Below, in pieces: positions 7,479-14,342 of a stretch of DNA of 44,815 bases. The translations under genes were made by a program, and so were the position numbers. The stretch comes from Bacteroidaceae bacterium (lineage in GTDB: Bacteria; Bacteroidota; Bacteroidia; Bacteroidales; Bacteroidaceae). The stretch covers positions 1 through 44,815 of the forward strand of contig JAFXVN010000009.1 of the NCBI GenBank assembly GCA_017524545.1. The letters run 5' to 3'. Numbering within the stretch: the first letter of the stretch is position 1; every line of letters starts with the position of its first letter. A model generated the notes under the pieces. That model did no database searches, was not told the DNA's origin, and saw only the letters and a list, made by a program, of their open reading frames with translations.

Positions 7479-7943
7479 TTATTGGGCTTCTTCGTCCTTT
7501 TCTACGGTGATGATGATGCTTTCGCGCCCAATTACCTTGACTCGTGTGCCAACGGATATCTCCTCGTCGCCTGGAGTAACAGCCCTCCACTGGTCACCGT
7601 CTATGGCCACGTAACCGAAGCCGCTGGCAGGTATGGTCTCGCTGACACGCCCCTTGCGTCCCAAAAGGGCATCGGCATTGCTCACACGATTTTCATCGTT
7701 GCGATGCAGGTAGCGTAGCACGGGAGGACGTACCATCAACAGACTGAACAGCGAAACGACTGCGAAGACGCCCAGCTGCCAGTAGATGTTGGCGAAGGGT
7801 GCTATCAGCGCAGCTCCGGCTGCTCCGATGGCAAGACAGATGATGAAGAAATCGCCTGAAGTCAATTCGAGAATTAGGCCCAATACGGCTAATACAGCCC
7901 ATAATTGCCACATGTTGGCAGTCAGATACTCAACCATATTCAT
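7479..7943 (-). CDS. NfeD family membrane protein
   Basis: Short NfeD-type protein of 154 residues. It has two or three N-terminal membrane segments (about 12-30, 32-50 and 55-73), then a soluble OB-fold domain (GRKGRVSETIPASGFGYVAIDG...SVGTRVKVIGRESIIITVEK). NfeD proteins partner stomatin-like proteins, and here the SPFH gene follows 56 bases downstream on the same strand. The short form lacks the ClpP-like protease domain of long NfeD proteins. The start could be M1 at 7943 or M3 six bases later. Confidence 0.9.
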   Translation of the reverse strand: MNMVEYLTANMWQLWAVLAVLGLILELTSGDFFIICLAIGAAGAALIAPFANIYWQLGVFAVVSLFSLLMVRPPVLRYLHRNDENRVSNADALLGRKGRVSETIPASGFGYVAIDGDQWRAVTPGDEEISVGTRVKVIGRESIIITVEKDEEAQ

Positions 7944-8008
7944 TTACAATTTAACGGTTTATAATTTACTATTTATTTGCGATTTGACTTTTGAGTTACT
8001 TTGAGGCA

Positions 8009-8036
8009 CTCCTCCAAAGGGGGAGCGGGGAGGGGG
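8009..8036. repeat. CTCC...GGGGAG repeat abutting a stop codon
   Basis: The sequence TCCTCCAAAGGGGGAGCGGG lies immediately next to the stop codon (8037-8039, minus) of the HTH regulator gene. It is the same G-run/C-run palindrome type found at 4007, 20875, 21610 and 42689. The rest of 7944-8008 is AT-rich and shows nothing further. Confidence 0.6.
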
Positions 8037-8699
8037 CTATAGCGAGAGAATGAAGTCGTCCCAGTCTTTCGACGAGCCTTTCTTTCCGAACACCTTCGAA
8101 TAGAGGCGGCTGCGGGTAGTGGCGATGCTTTCCTTCGAGTGTGCCGTCAGCATGGCAATGTCCTTGGGCTGGAGGTGCGCCTTGGTGAGCAGGCTGACGT
8201 GCAGCTCGTGTTCGCTCATGCGGTAGAGGCTGTAGAGCTTCTCCGTGAAGCCTGTGTAGATGCTGTTCATCAGTTGGGTCAGCTCGCTCCAGTCCTGGTA
8301 GTTCAGGCTTCGGCCCGAGTTCAAACACTCCTGAATGCGGCGATAGATGTCGGAAGAGAAGATGACCGTCTCGGCCTGCTCGCGCTTGGCATTCTCGATG
8401 ATGGCTACCTTATTATTATAGTCCAGCGCCAGCTTCTTCTCTTCTAACTCCAGTTTGAGCATCGAGTTCTCGTCGCCCAGCTTCTTGATGAGGTTCTCCA
8501 GCTCCGCCATCTTCTGCTCGTTCCCCTCAATGTCGAACTGTTCCTGCATCGCGCGTACCTTATCTAATCTTTCCTGCAGGGAGAGAATCTTGCGGCGGCT
8601 GTTCTGCACCGTCACGATGAAGAGCACGATGTAGATGGCTGTTCCAAAGATGATGAGGAACAATTCCCGAGAGGTCGTTATGGTCAGCAGTTCGTTCAT
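8037..8699 (-). CDS. Membrane-anchored coiled-coil protein with C-terminal HTH
   Basis: A 220-residue protein with one N-terminal membrane helix (about residues 11-30), a coiled coil (about 35-105, with LQERLDKVRAMQEQF and ELENLIKKLGDENSMLKLELEEKK), then a helical C-terminal region. That region (HELHVSLLTKAHLQPKDIAML...SIATTRSRLYSKVFGKKG) resembles the LuxR-like HTH end of Bacteroidota TPR/HTH regulators (compare DUF6377). It would tether a DNA-binding domain to the inner membrane. A consensus promoter and a duplicated TTTGCA motif lie directly upstream, consistent with autoregulation. The target genes are unknown; the adjacent secreted beta-helix gene is one candidate. Confidence 0.8.
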   Translation of the reverse strand: MNELLTITTSRELFLIIFGTAIYIVLFIVTVQNSRRKILSLQERLDKVRAMQEQFDIEGNEQKMAELENLIKKLGDENSMLKLELEEKKLALDYNNKVAIIENAKREQAETVIFSSDIYRRIQECLNSGRSLNYQDWSELTQLMNSIYTGFTEKLYSLYRMSEHELHVSLLTKAHLQPKDIAMLTAHSKESIATTRSRLYSKVFGKKGSSKDWDDFILSL

Positions 8700-8718
8700 G
8701 TTTTTGAGCTTTCGAGTG

Positions 8719-8749
8719 CAAAGTTAAGACAAAAAGATAAATGCTGCAA
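8719..8749 (-). promoter_or_regulatory. Promoter of the HTH regulator gene
   Basis: On the minus strand TTG (8749-8747), 20 bases, then TAACTTTG (8726-8719), a good Bacteroidota promoter. It ends 19 bases before the ATG at 8699. The duplicated TTTGCA array lies directly upstream of the -33 element. Confidence 0.7.
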
Positions 8750-8755
8750 GTTTTT

Positions 8756-8803
8756 CGGTTTGCAATAATTTGCAGTTACTCTTGCGGTTTGCAAATGTTT
8801 GCA
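8756..8803. promoter_or_regulatory. Duplicated 19-bp operator-like repeat with TTTGCA motifs
   Basis: Two copies of CGGTTTGCAAnnnTTTGCA (8756-8774 and 8785-8803) start 29 bases apart. The four TTTGCA motifs begin at 8759, 8769, 8788 and 8798, so each pair is 10 bases apart, on the same DNA face. The array lies about 7 bases upstream of the -33 element of the minus-strand regulator promoter, a place typical for an activator or repressor. Autoregulation by the HTH protein is inference. Confidence 0.6.
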
Positions 8804-8857
8804 AGGACGCTTTTCTTGTATCGAAATAAGATGATATGGTGTCGTCAAAGTAGCACG

Positions 8858-10639
8858 TTAACGGGGAAAATCAACCAAGTAGGTGCGATTGTCGCGATAT
8901 GTGTTGTAAGTGCTCTTGACGAGTCCGTTCACCACAAATCCGAAGCCTTTTCCGGGCTGATTGGAGAGACAGTTGTTGCAGATGTTGTGCAGCTTGATGC
9001 CGGCATTGCATGGAACTTCCATGCTGCTCTCTATTCGGATGTCGTTATTGAGCACATCATAAATGCCGAAGGCTGTGGCAAAGTGATTCTGCACATGGTC
9101 AGCGACCTTGTATGCGGCATAGCCGTCGCGCGTGCCGTTCTCGCTCATATATGCAGCCTGATTGGGTGCGTCGTAGGGCGTCTCACATTGGAAGAAATAG
9201 GTTCGCCCGTATTCACCGTTCCACAGCGTCTGGTATTGCTGGAAGTGCTCGTTGAAAAGGCCATACATTGTCACATAGTTGCCATTCACCACCAGTCCGT
9301 TGGCCGATGTGTTGACGTTCCATCCCACACTGCCTCCGACGCCATGATCGGCTCTCCAAATCCAAAAGTGGTCGCCGATGACATCGTGGCTGTTGATGAT
9401 AACCACTTCATCCACATTCACATGACCGCTTCGGAAACCCCCTACACGGAAGAAGAGGTCGGAGAGTAGGGTAGGGTTCTTGGTGTGACGCACTTGCGTA
9501 CCGCCTTTCGGACCTACTTGCAGCAGGGAATGCGATGAATAGTGGGCATCGAACATCAGCGAAGCGATAGTGACGCCATCCACCTCGTCCACCATGATGG
9601 CTGTCTCGCAACCTTCGCCGGGAATCAGTGTGGCGAAGCCAAGACCAAGCAGAATCGTGCCGGGACGCTCGATGTGCAGAGGCTCCTCGAGGGTGTACAT
9701 GCCTGGCGTGAAGAGCAGATGACGGCCTGCCTTCATTTGGCGATTCATCTCGCTTGCGGTCGTCCCTGGTTTCACGATGAAGAAGTTCTTCTCTACATCT
9801 ATTTCTTCCCCTTTACCCATCGACTTCCGGGAGTAGGAAAGCCCGCTGCTCTCTTGCCTCAGAGCTGGGCGAAACACTTTGTATCGGCCATTCTTGCCCA
9901 TAAATAGGAAAGGCTTCTCGCGGATGATAGGAGTCGTGGGGATGAATGTCACATTGCCCCCTTCGTGCCAGTTATCACGATAAGTGGAGCGGTCCACATC
10001 TGCCCCCAACTCTACACCCTGAAAGCAATAGTTATACTTGATTTCCTTAAACTCCCCGCGACCTTTGTTCAGTATGCAGTTACGATAGTACCATTGCTGC
10101 TGGTGATTACTGCCCGCAGGAGCCTCAAAGTGGCAGTCGGCAGCAAATCCACCGCTTACCCAGCCGTTTCCCCACTGGGTGCGCAGAGTGCGGGTCGAGT
10201 AGATGCGACGCAAAGGAGCAGCCTGCGAAACAGCCCACTTGAAGGTCTCAGGCTCATCATAAGTTTCTGGACCGATGACCGACAAATTCTCTGCCGAGCG
10301 CCAGAAAGTGCAGGTACCATTGTCTCCCCCTAAAGGTGCGGGTGTATGGATGTTAGAAAGCTGTACTTCATAGGGCGTGCGTCCCAAACCAGCTATTTGC
10401 ATGTAGTAGGGCACCTTTAGCAGTTCGGCCTTTCGATAGTCTCCTGGCAGGAAGAGGACTGCATAGCGGTTGCGGCTGAACTGGTCGTGGAACATCTTTT
10501 CGTGCAAGGCATTTACCGTGTCGGCAACGGCTTGCATGTCGTCTTGCGGACTAAAGATAAGCACATTAGGGCCAAAGAGTCCTTCGGCAATGGCCTGTAG
10601 CGAAAAGACCATCAGCAGGGTGATAAACAAGTGTTTCAT
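8858..10639 (-). CDS. Secreted right-handed beta-helix protein (GH55-like, function unknown)
   Basis: A 593-residue protein with a signal peptide (MKHLFITLLMVFSLQAIAEG). Its order of motifs (FGPNVLIFSP, RYAVLFLPGDYR, VPYYMQIAGLGRTP, FWRSAENL, WAVSQAAPLRR, REKPFLF, GRHLLFTPGMY, LGLGFATL) matches a family best known from actinobacteria, where members are often labelled adenylyl cyclase or F5/8-type proteins without good support. The fold appears to be two pectate-lyase-like beta-helix halves, as in GH55-like enzymes, so a role in glycan breakdown is plausible but unproven. It shares the strand with the upstream unknown secreted protein (75-base gap) and the downstream HTH regulator. Confidence 0.75.
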   Translation of the reverse strand: MKHLFITLLMVFSLQAIAEGLFGPNVLIFSPQDDMQAVADTVNALHEKMFHDQFSRNRYAVLFLPGDYRKAELLKVPYYMQIAGLGRTPYEVQLSNIHTPAPLGGDNGTCTFWRSAENLSVIGPETYDEPETFKWAVSQAAPLRRIYSTRTLRTQWGNGWVSGGFAADCHFEAPAGSNHQQQWYYRNCILNKGRGEFKEIKYNYCFQGVELGADVDRSTYRDNWHEGGNVTFIPTTPIIREKPFLFMGKNGRYKVFRPALRQESSGLSYSRKSMGKGEEIDVEKNFFIVKPGTTASEMNRQMKAGRHLLFTPGMYTLEEPLHIERPGTILLGLGFATLIPGEGCETAIMVDEVDGVTIASLMFDAHYSSHSLLQVGPKGGTQVRHTKNPTLLSDLFFRVGGFRSGHVNVDEVVIINSHDVIGDHFWIWRADHGVGGSVGWNVNTSANGLVVNGNYVTMYGLFNEHFQQYQTLWNGEYGRTYFFQCETPYDAPNQAAYMSENGTRDGYAAYKVADHVQNHFATAFGIYDVLNNDIRIESSMEVPCNAGIKLHNICNNCLSNQPGKGFGFVVNGLVKSTYNTYRDNRTYLVDFPR

Positions 10640-10714
10640 TTGAGCAAGAATTTTATCTGCGTGCCAATCATCATTACTACCACTTGTTTGTTTATTCTGT
10701 TGTTCTTTATTTAG

Positions 10715-11677
10715 CTATTTTTCAATAACGGAGATTGTCAATTTATTGTACGTTTCCTTGGTCTCACCCATTATAGAGAATTTTACTCTTGATTCACTTA
10801 CAAGATGTTTTGGGATTCCATTTGAAAGCAGCACGCCACTCTTTTTGTTGTCAATAGACATAGAATCAAGGAAAGCCGTCGCCAAAGCCCCCAAAGCCCC
10901 CGTTTCCTTAAAAAGTGAAGTAAATTCAGAGATTGCAGAATCTTTGTTCTCGTTGGATTCTTTCAAGTCTTTTTTGCTTAAATTTGCCTTTTCTGTCCGT
11001 TGATAGGCATATTCTCCTTTCGCTTCTGTTGCTAAAAAAGATGATGTAATAACAGCTTTTTCGTCACCTTTGCTGCTCTCACCAAGTTTCGTTGGCAAAT
11101 CCGTAATAATAAAGTCAGAATACCCAGCCAAGAGCGTCTCTTCTGTCATAAACTCTGTCATCAATGCGTCAAGCATGGGTTTAATAAATTGTGTCACTCC
11201 AAGCATTGTGGAGTCTTCTTTAAGACTATCTGGAAATGATTCAACAATTGTATCAAATAAGCCGTCCCAGATTTCAGTTATTGATGCTTTCACTTCCTTA
11301 AAGTTTTTCATGCTTTTGGGCTTTCCGTTTTCAAACTGAATGATTGGAGGAACCATTTTCGACAATATCTTTGTAAAAAATTCTTCCTTGTTCTGCAAGA
11401 AACCCAGTTTAGGATCTTTTGATGTGGTGTAGTCAACATCGATTTTCGGATCAAAGTAGTTTAATTTCAGCAGAGCCTTTGAACCTTTAGCCTCAAGGAC
11501 TATGATTTGCAATTTATTAGAGGATTTTGTAGAGGACTTTATGCCATCGCTTTCTTTTTCCATGAGCAGAGTGATGGTATCGTTTTTGTGGAAGCGATAG
11601 TTGATGGGGCTTTTGTCTTTTGCAAAACCGAAGAGGAAACAGCACAATAGTGCTAAGGCGAGAATTTGTTTTTTCAT
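10715..11677 (-). CDS. Secreted protein of unknown function (DUF6263-like)
   Basis: A 320-residue protein with a signal peptide (MKKQILALALLCCFLFGFAK) and no other membrane segment. The mature part begins INYRFHKNDTITLLMEKES and is rich in Lys, Ser and Thr, with predicted beta structure at both ends and helices in the middle (VKASITEIWDGLFDTIVESF). The pattern recalls DUF6263-type exported proteins of Bacteroidota, but I recognise no catalytic motif. The gene has its own -7 box and lies 75 bases upstream of the beta-helix gene, so the two may be co-transcribed. Confidence 0.7.
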   Translation of the reverse strand: MKKQILALALLCCFLFGFAKDKSPINYRFHKNDTITLLMEKESDGIKSSTKSSNKLQIIVLEAKGSKALLKLNYFDPKIDVDYTTSKDPKLGFLQNKEEFFTKILSKMVPPIIQFENGKPKSMKNFKEVKASITEIWDGLFDTIVESFPDSLKEDSTMLGVTQFIKPMLDALMTEFMTEETLLAGYSDFIITDLPTKLGESSKGDEKAVITSSFLATEAKGEYAYQRTEKANLSKKDLKESNENKDSAISEFTSLFKETGALGALATAFLDSMSIDNKKSGVLLSNGIPKHLVSESRVKFSIMGETKETYNKLTISVIEK

Positions 11678-11711
11678 ACGTTTGGAGTGTTAATTTGTTA
11701 AAATTGTACTC

Positions 11712-11719
11712 CAAAGATA
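11712..11719 (-). promoter_or_regulatory. -7 box (TATCTTTG) of the unknown secreted protein gene
   Basis: TATCTTTG on the minus strand, 34 bases upstream of the ATG at 11677. No convincing -33 element is visible. In the same gap (11678-11886) two plus-strand TAAATTTG motifs (11783-11790, 11875-11882) precede murQ but lack a well-spaced -33, so I do not call either one. Confidence 0.5.
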
Positions 11720-11886
11720 TATCTTTTTACTTTACGAATTACCTTTTTTCCCAAGTTTTTACATTAATTCCGAAGATTATCGTAAATTTGTGGTCAGAAG
11801 TCAATAAACACAATAACTACAATAGCATTGAGCAGCCGGAATATTCACAAAAGAATCTTTGTTTTCAAAAAACATAAATTTGTAGC

Positions 11887-12699
11887 ATGGAAGCTAAAGA
11901 CAAGATAACAGAGCAGTCCTCGCGATTCGACCATTTGGAACGGATGTCGGTGGGCGAGTTGCTGAGGCATATCAACGAGGAAGATGCGCTGGTGGCTGAG
12001 GCTGTGCGCAAGGTCATTCCTGAGATACAGGCGTTTGTGGAAGCTGTCGAGCCACGGATGAGGCAGGGCGGCAGGCTGTTCTATGTCGGGGCTGGAACAA
12101 GCGGACGGCTTGGAGTGCTCGATGCGAGCGAATTGCCGCCGACGTTCGGTGTGTCTGCGGACATGGTGATTGGCATCATTGCCGGAGGCGACAAAGCTCT
12201 GCGTCATGCAGTGGAGAAGGCCGAGGACTTCCTAGAAAGAGGCTGGCAGGACTTAGAAAAGTTTTCTCCTGCGGCACAAGATACGGTGCTTGGCATTGCA
12301 GCTTCTGGCACAACGCCATACGTCGTGGGAGCCGTCGGCGAGGCAAGAAAGCATGGTCTGCTGACGGGGTGCATTACCAGCAACCCTCATACGCCTTTAG
12401 CTGCGGCCGTCGAGCATCCCATCGAGACGATAGTCGGCCCGGAGTTCGTGACAGGTTCCAGCCGCATGAAGAGCGGCACAGCACAGAAGCTGGTCCTGAA
12501 CATGATCTCGACCTCGTTGATGATTCGACTGGGGCGCGTCGAAGGCAACCGCATGGTCAAGATGCAGCTCACCAATGCCAAGCTCATCGACCGAGGCACA
12601 CGTATGATTCAGGAATCCCTCGGCCTCAGCTACGACGAAGCTCAAAAACGCCTGCTCGAAACTGGCAGCGTGGATAAGGTATTAAAAACAAGTAAATAA
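11887..12699 (+). CDS. murQ: N-acetylmuramic acid 6-phosphate etherase
   Basis: Cleaves the lactyl ether of MurNAc 6-phosphate to give GlcNAc 6-phosphate and D-lactate in peptidoglycan recycling. The SIS domain is evident: YVGAGTSGRLGVLDASELPPTFG with the catalytic Glu region, then IAGGDKAL, GIAASGTTPYVVGA and the signature EFVTGSSRMKSGTAQKLVLNM. At 270 residues it is close to, slightly shorter than, the E. coli protein. The start is the ATG at 11887. bcp follows after 8 bases, probably in one operon. Confidence 0.96.
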   Translation: MEAKDKITEQSSRFDHLERMSVGELLRHINEEDALVAEAVRKVIPEIQAFVEAVEPRMRQGGRLFYVGAGTSGRLGVLDASELPPTFGVSADMVIGIIAGGDKALRHAVEKAEDFLERGWQDLEKFSPAAQDTVLGIAASGTTPYVVGAVGEARKHGLLTGCITSNPHTPLAAAVEHPIETIVGPEFVTGSSRMKSGTAQKLVLNMISTSLMIRLGRVEGNRMVKMQLTNAKLIDRGTRMIQESLGLSYDEAQKRLLETGSVDKVLKTSK

Positions 12700-12707
12700 A
12701 AAAAAAT

Positions 12708-13163
12708 ATGAACATTGGAGACAAAGCGCCTGAGGTTTTGGGCAAGGACGAGAACGGACGGGATATTCGTCTGAGTGACTACAAGGGAAGGAAGCTGGTG
12801 CTGTACTTCTACCCGAAGGACAATACAAGCGGCTGCACGGCCGAGGCTTGCAGCTTGCGCAACAGGTATGGCGAGCTGCAAGGGGCCGGCTATGAGGTAG
12901 TTGGCGTGAGCAAGGACTCAGCAGCCTCTCATTTGAAGTTCAAGGAGAAGCACGCTCTGCCTTTCCCCTTGATTGCCGATGTCGATAAGACACTTCTCGA
13001 GGCAATGGGCGCGTGGGGCGAAAAGACCATGTACGGCAAGAAGACGATGGGCACTATCCGCACCACCTTCATCATCAACGAAGAAGGCATCATCGAGCAA
13101 ATCTACGCCGGCAAGCAGGTGAATACCAAGGAGCACGCCGCGCAGATACTTGGAAAGGAATAG
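12708..13163 (+). CDS. bcp: Thiol peroxidase of the Bcp/PrxQ family
   Basis: Thioredoxin-dependent peroxiredoxin of 151 residues that reduces hydroperoxides in the cytoplasm. The peroxidatic Cys is in NTSGCTAEAC, with the resolving Cys five residues later as in typical Bcp. The conserved YFYPKD and the C-terminal GTIRTTFIINEEGIIE strand are present. It starts 8 bases after murQ and ends only 2 bases from the stop of the convergent capA gene, with no terminator between. Confidence 0.95.
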   Translation: MNIGDKAPEVLGKDENGRDIRLSDYKGRKLVLYFYPKDNTSGCTAEACSLRNRYGELQGAGYEVVGVSKDSAASHLKFKEKHALPFPLIADVDKTLLEAMGAWGEKTMYGKKTMGTIRTTFIINEEGIIEQIYAGKQVNTKEHAAQILGKE

Positions 13164-13165
13164 GC

Positions 13166-14326
13166 TTACATTTTTTTCTCTTTGGTGTTTCCTACGTTGT
13201 GCTCCTTCATGAGCTGGCGCATGTTTTTCCGAATTGTGCCGCGAAGGCGTTGCTCAGTGGCGGTGAGCAGCGAGTCGGGATAGTCGATAGGCAGGATGCG
13301 GTAATTGTGGCGATAACCGTTGTCGGGCGGGCGGCTCACCCAGTAAAGGGTATAAGAGCAGTCGGAAAGCGAGGTCAGTGAGTCGCACTTTGTGAAGTCC
13401 AGCCGCACCATATAGCCGCCGTAGGTGTTGGGGTCGCTCTGGTTGCTCACAAGGTTCCCCATCGACCAAGCAATCAGGTTGCGCCCATCGTTTCGGAGTT
13501 CAAGAGGTTGCGCCACATGCGGATGTCCGCCAATGATGTAATCCACTCCATGCTCTAAGAGCCACGCCGCCATTTCTCTTTGCTCCTTCGAGGGCAACGT
13601 CTGATACTCTATTCCCCAATGCGGCAGGGCGATGATGATGTCAGGATTCATCGCGCGAGCCTTTTCGAGGTCGGCGGCAATCTCCACCGTGTCCATCAGG
13701 TTCACATGGCACGGCTCCGGCACAGGAATGCCGTTGGTGTCGTAGGTGAAATTCAGCAGGACAATGCGCAGCCCATCCTTTTCTAAAAGGTAGGGATAGT
13801 TTTCTTCCCGCTCTTCGATGTTTCTGTAAGTACCCAAGTGCTCCACCTTGAGCGAATCCATCATCTTCAGAGTACGTTCAAACCCTTTCCGACGGGTATC
13901 AACACAGTGGTTGTTGGCCGTGAGCATGATGTCGAAACCTGCATTGATGACACCTCGCAGGAAATCGTCGGGAGCCGAGAAATGCGGGTAGCCGCTGTAG
14001 GGCGGACCAGCCAGCGTCGTCTCAAAGTTGACGATGGCAACGTCAGCGCTTTCCACCTCGGCCTTTATGCCGGCAAAGCACTCCTCGTAGTTGTAGGAGC
14101 CGTCGCGCCTCCGGGCAGTCTTTATCTGCGGCATGTGCTGCATCAGGTCTCCGGCAATAAGCAGCGAAAAGTTCACCTCTGCCGGTTCCTTTGCGCTTTT
14201 ACTGTCAACAACCAAACTGTCTCTCGCCTCTGAACAAAACGACGAGACTGTCACGATTGTCATCAGCACAGCAAGCAGAAGCCTTGTCAACATGATGTGG
14301 CAGATGTTTGGACAATTTCTTTTCAT
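13166..14326 (-). CDS. CapA family protein (PGA_cap metallophosphatase-like)
   Basis: A 386-residue protein of the CapA/PgsA family, with a metallophosphatase-like fold known from poly-gamma-glutamate capsule loci but common in Bacteroidota without a capsule role. Motifs in order: SLLIAGDLMQH, VDVAIVNFETTLAG-like ADVAIVNFETTL, DIMLTANNHCVDTRRKG, LPHWGIEYQ, IIGGHPHVAQPLE and IAWSMGNLVSNQ. An N-terminal hydrophobic segment (about residues 12-30) acts as signal or anchor; the start could be M1 (14326) or M12 (14293). It follows the antiporter gene by 16 bases on the same strand and converges on bcp with a 2-base gap. Confidence 0.88.
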   Translation of the reverse strand: MKRNCPNICHIMLTRLLLAVLMTIVTVSSFCSEARDSLVVDSKSAKEPAEVNFSLLIAGDLMQHMPQIKTARRRDGSYNYEECFAGIKAEVESADVAIVNFETTLAGPPYSGYPHFSAPDDFLRGVINAGFDIMLTANNHCVDTRRKGFERTLKMMDSLKVEHLGTYRNIEEREENYPYLLEKDGLRIVLLNFTYDTNGIPVPEPCHVNLMDTVEIAADLEKARAMNPDIIIALPHWGIEYQTLPSKEQREMAAWLLEHGVDYIIGGHPHVAQPLELRNDGRNLIAWSMGNLVSNQSDPNTYGGYMVRLDFTKCDSLTSLSDCSYTLYWVSRPPDNGYRHNYRILPIDYPDSLLTATEQRLRGTIRKNMRQLMKEHNVGNTKEKKM

Positions 14327-14342
14327 GTAAGCACAAAAGGTT

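Noticed and set aside
11875-11882. TAAATTTG as the murQ promoter
   Set aside because: It ends only 4 bases before the ATG, and no -33 element is at the right distance.
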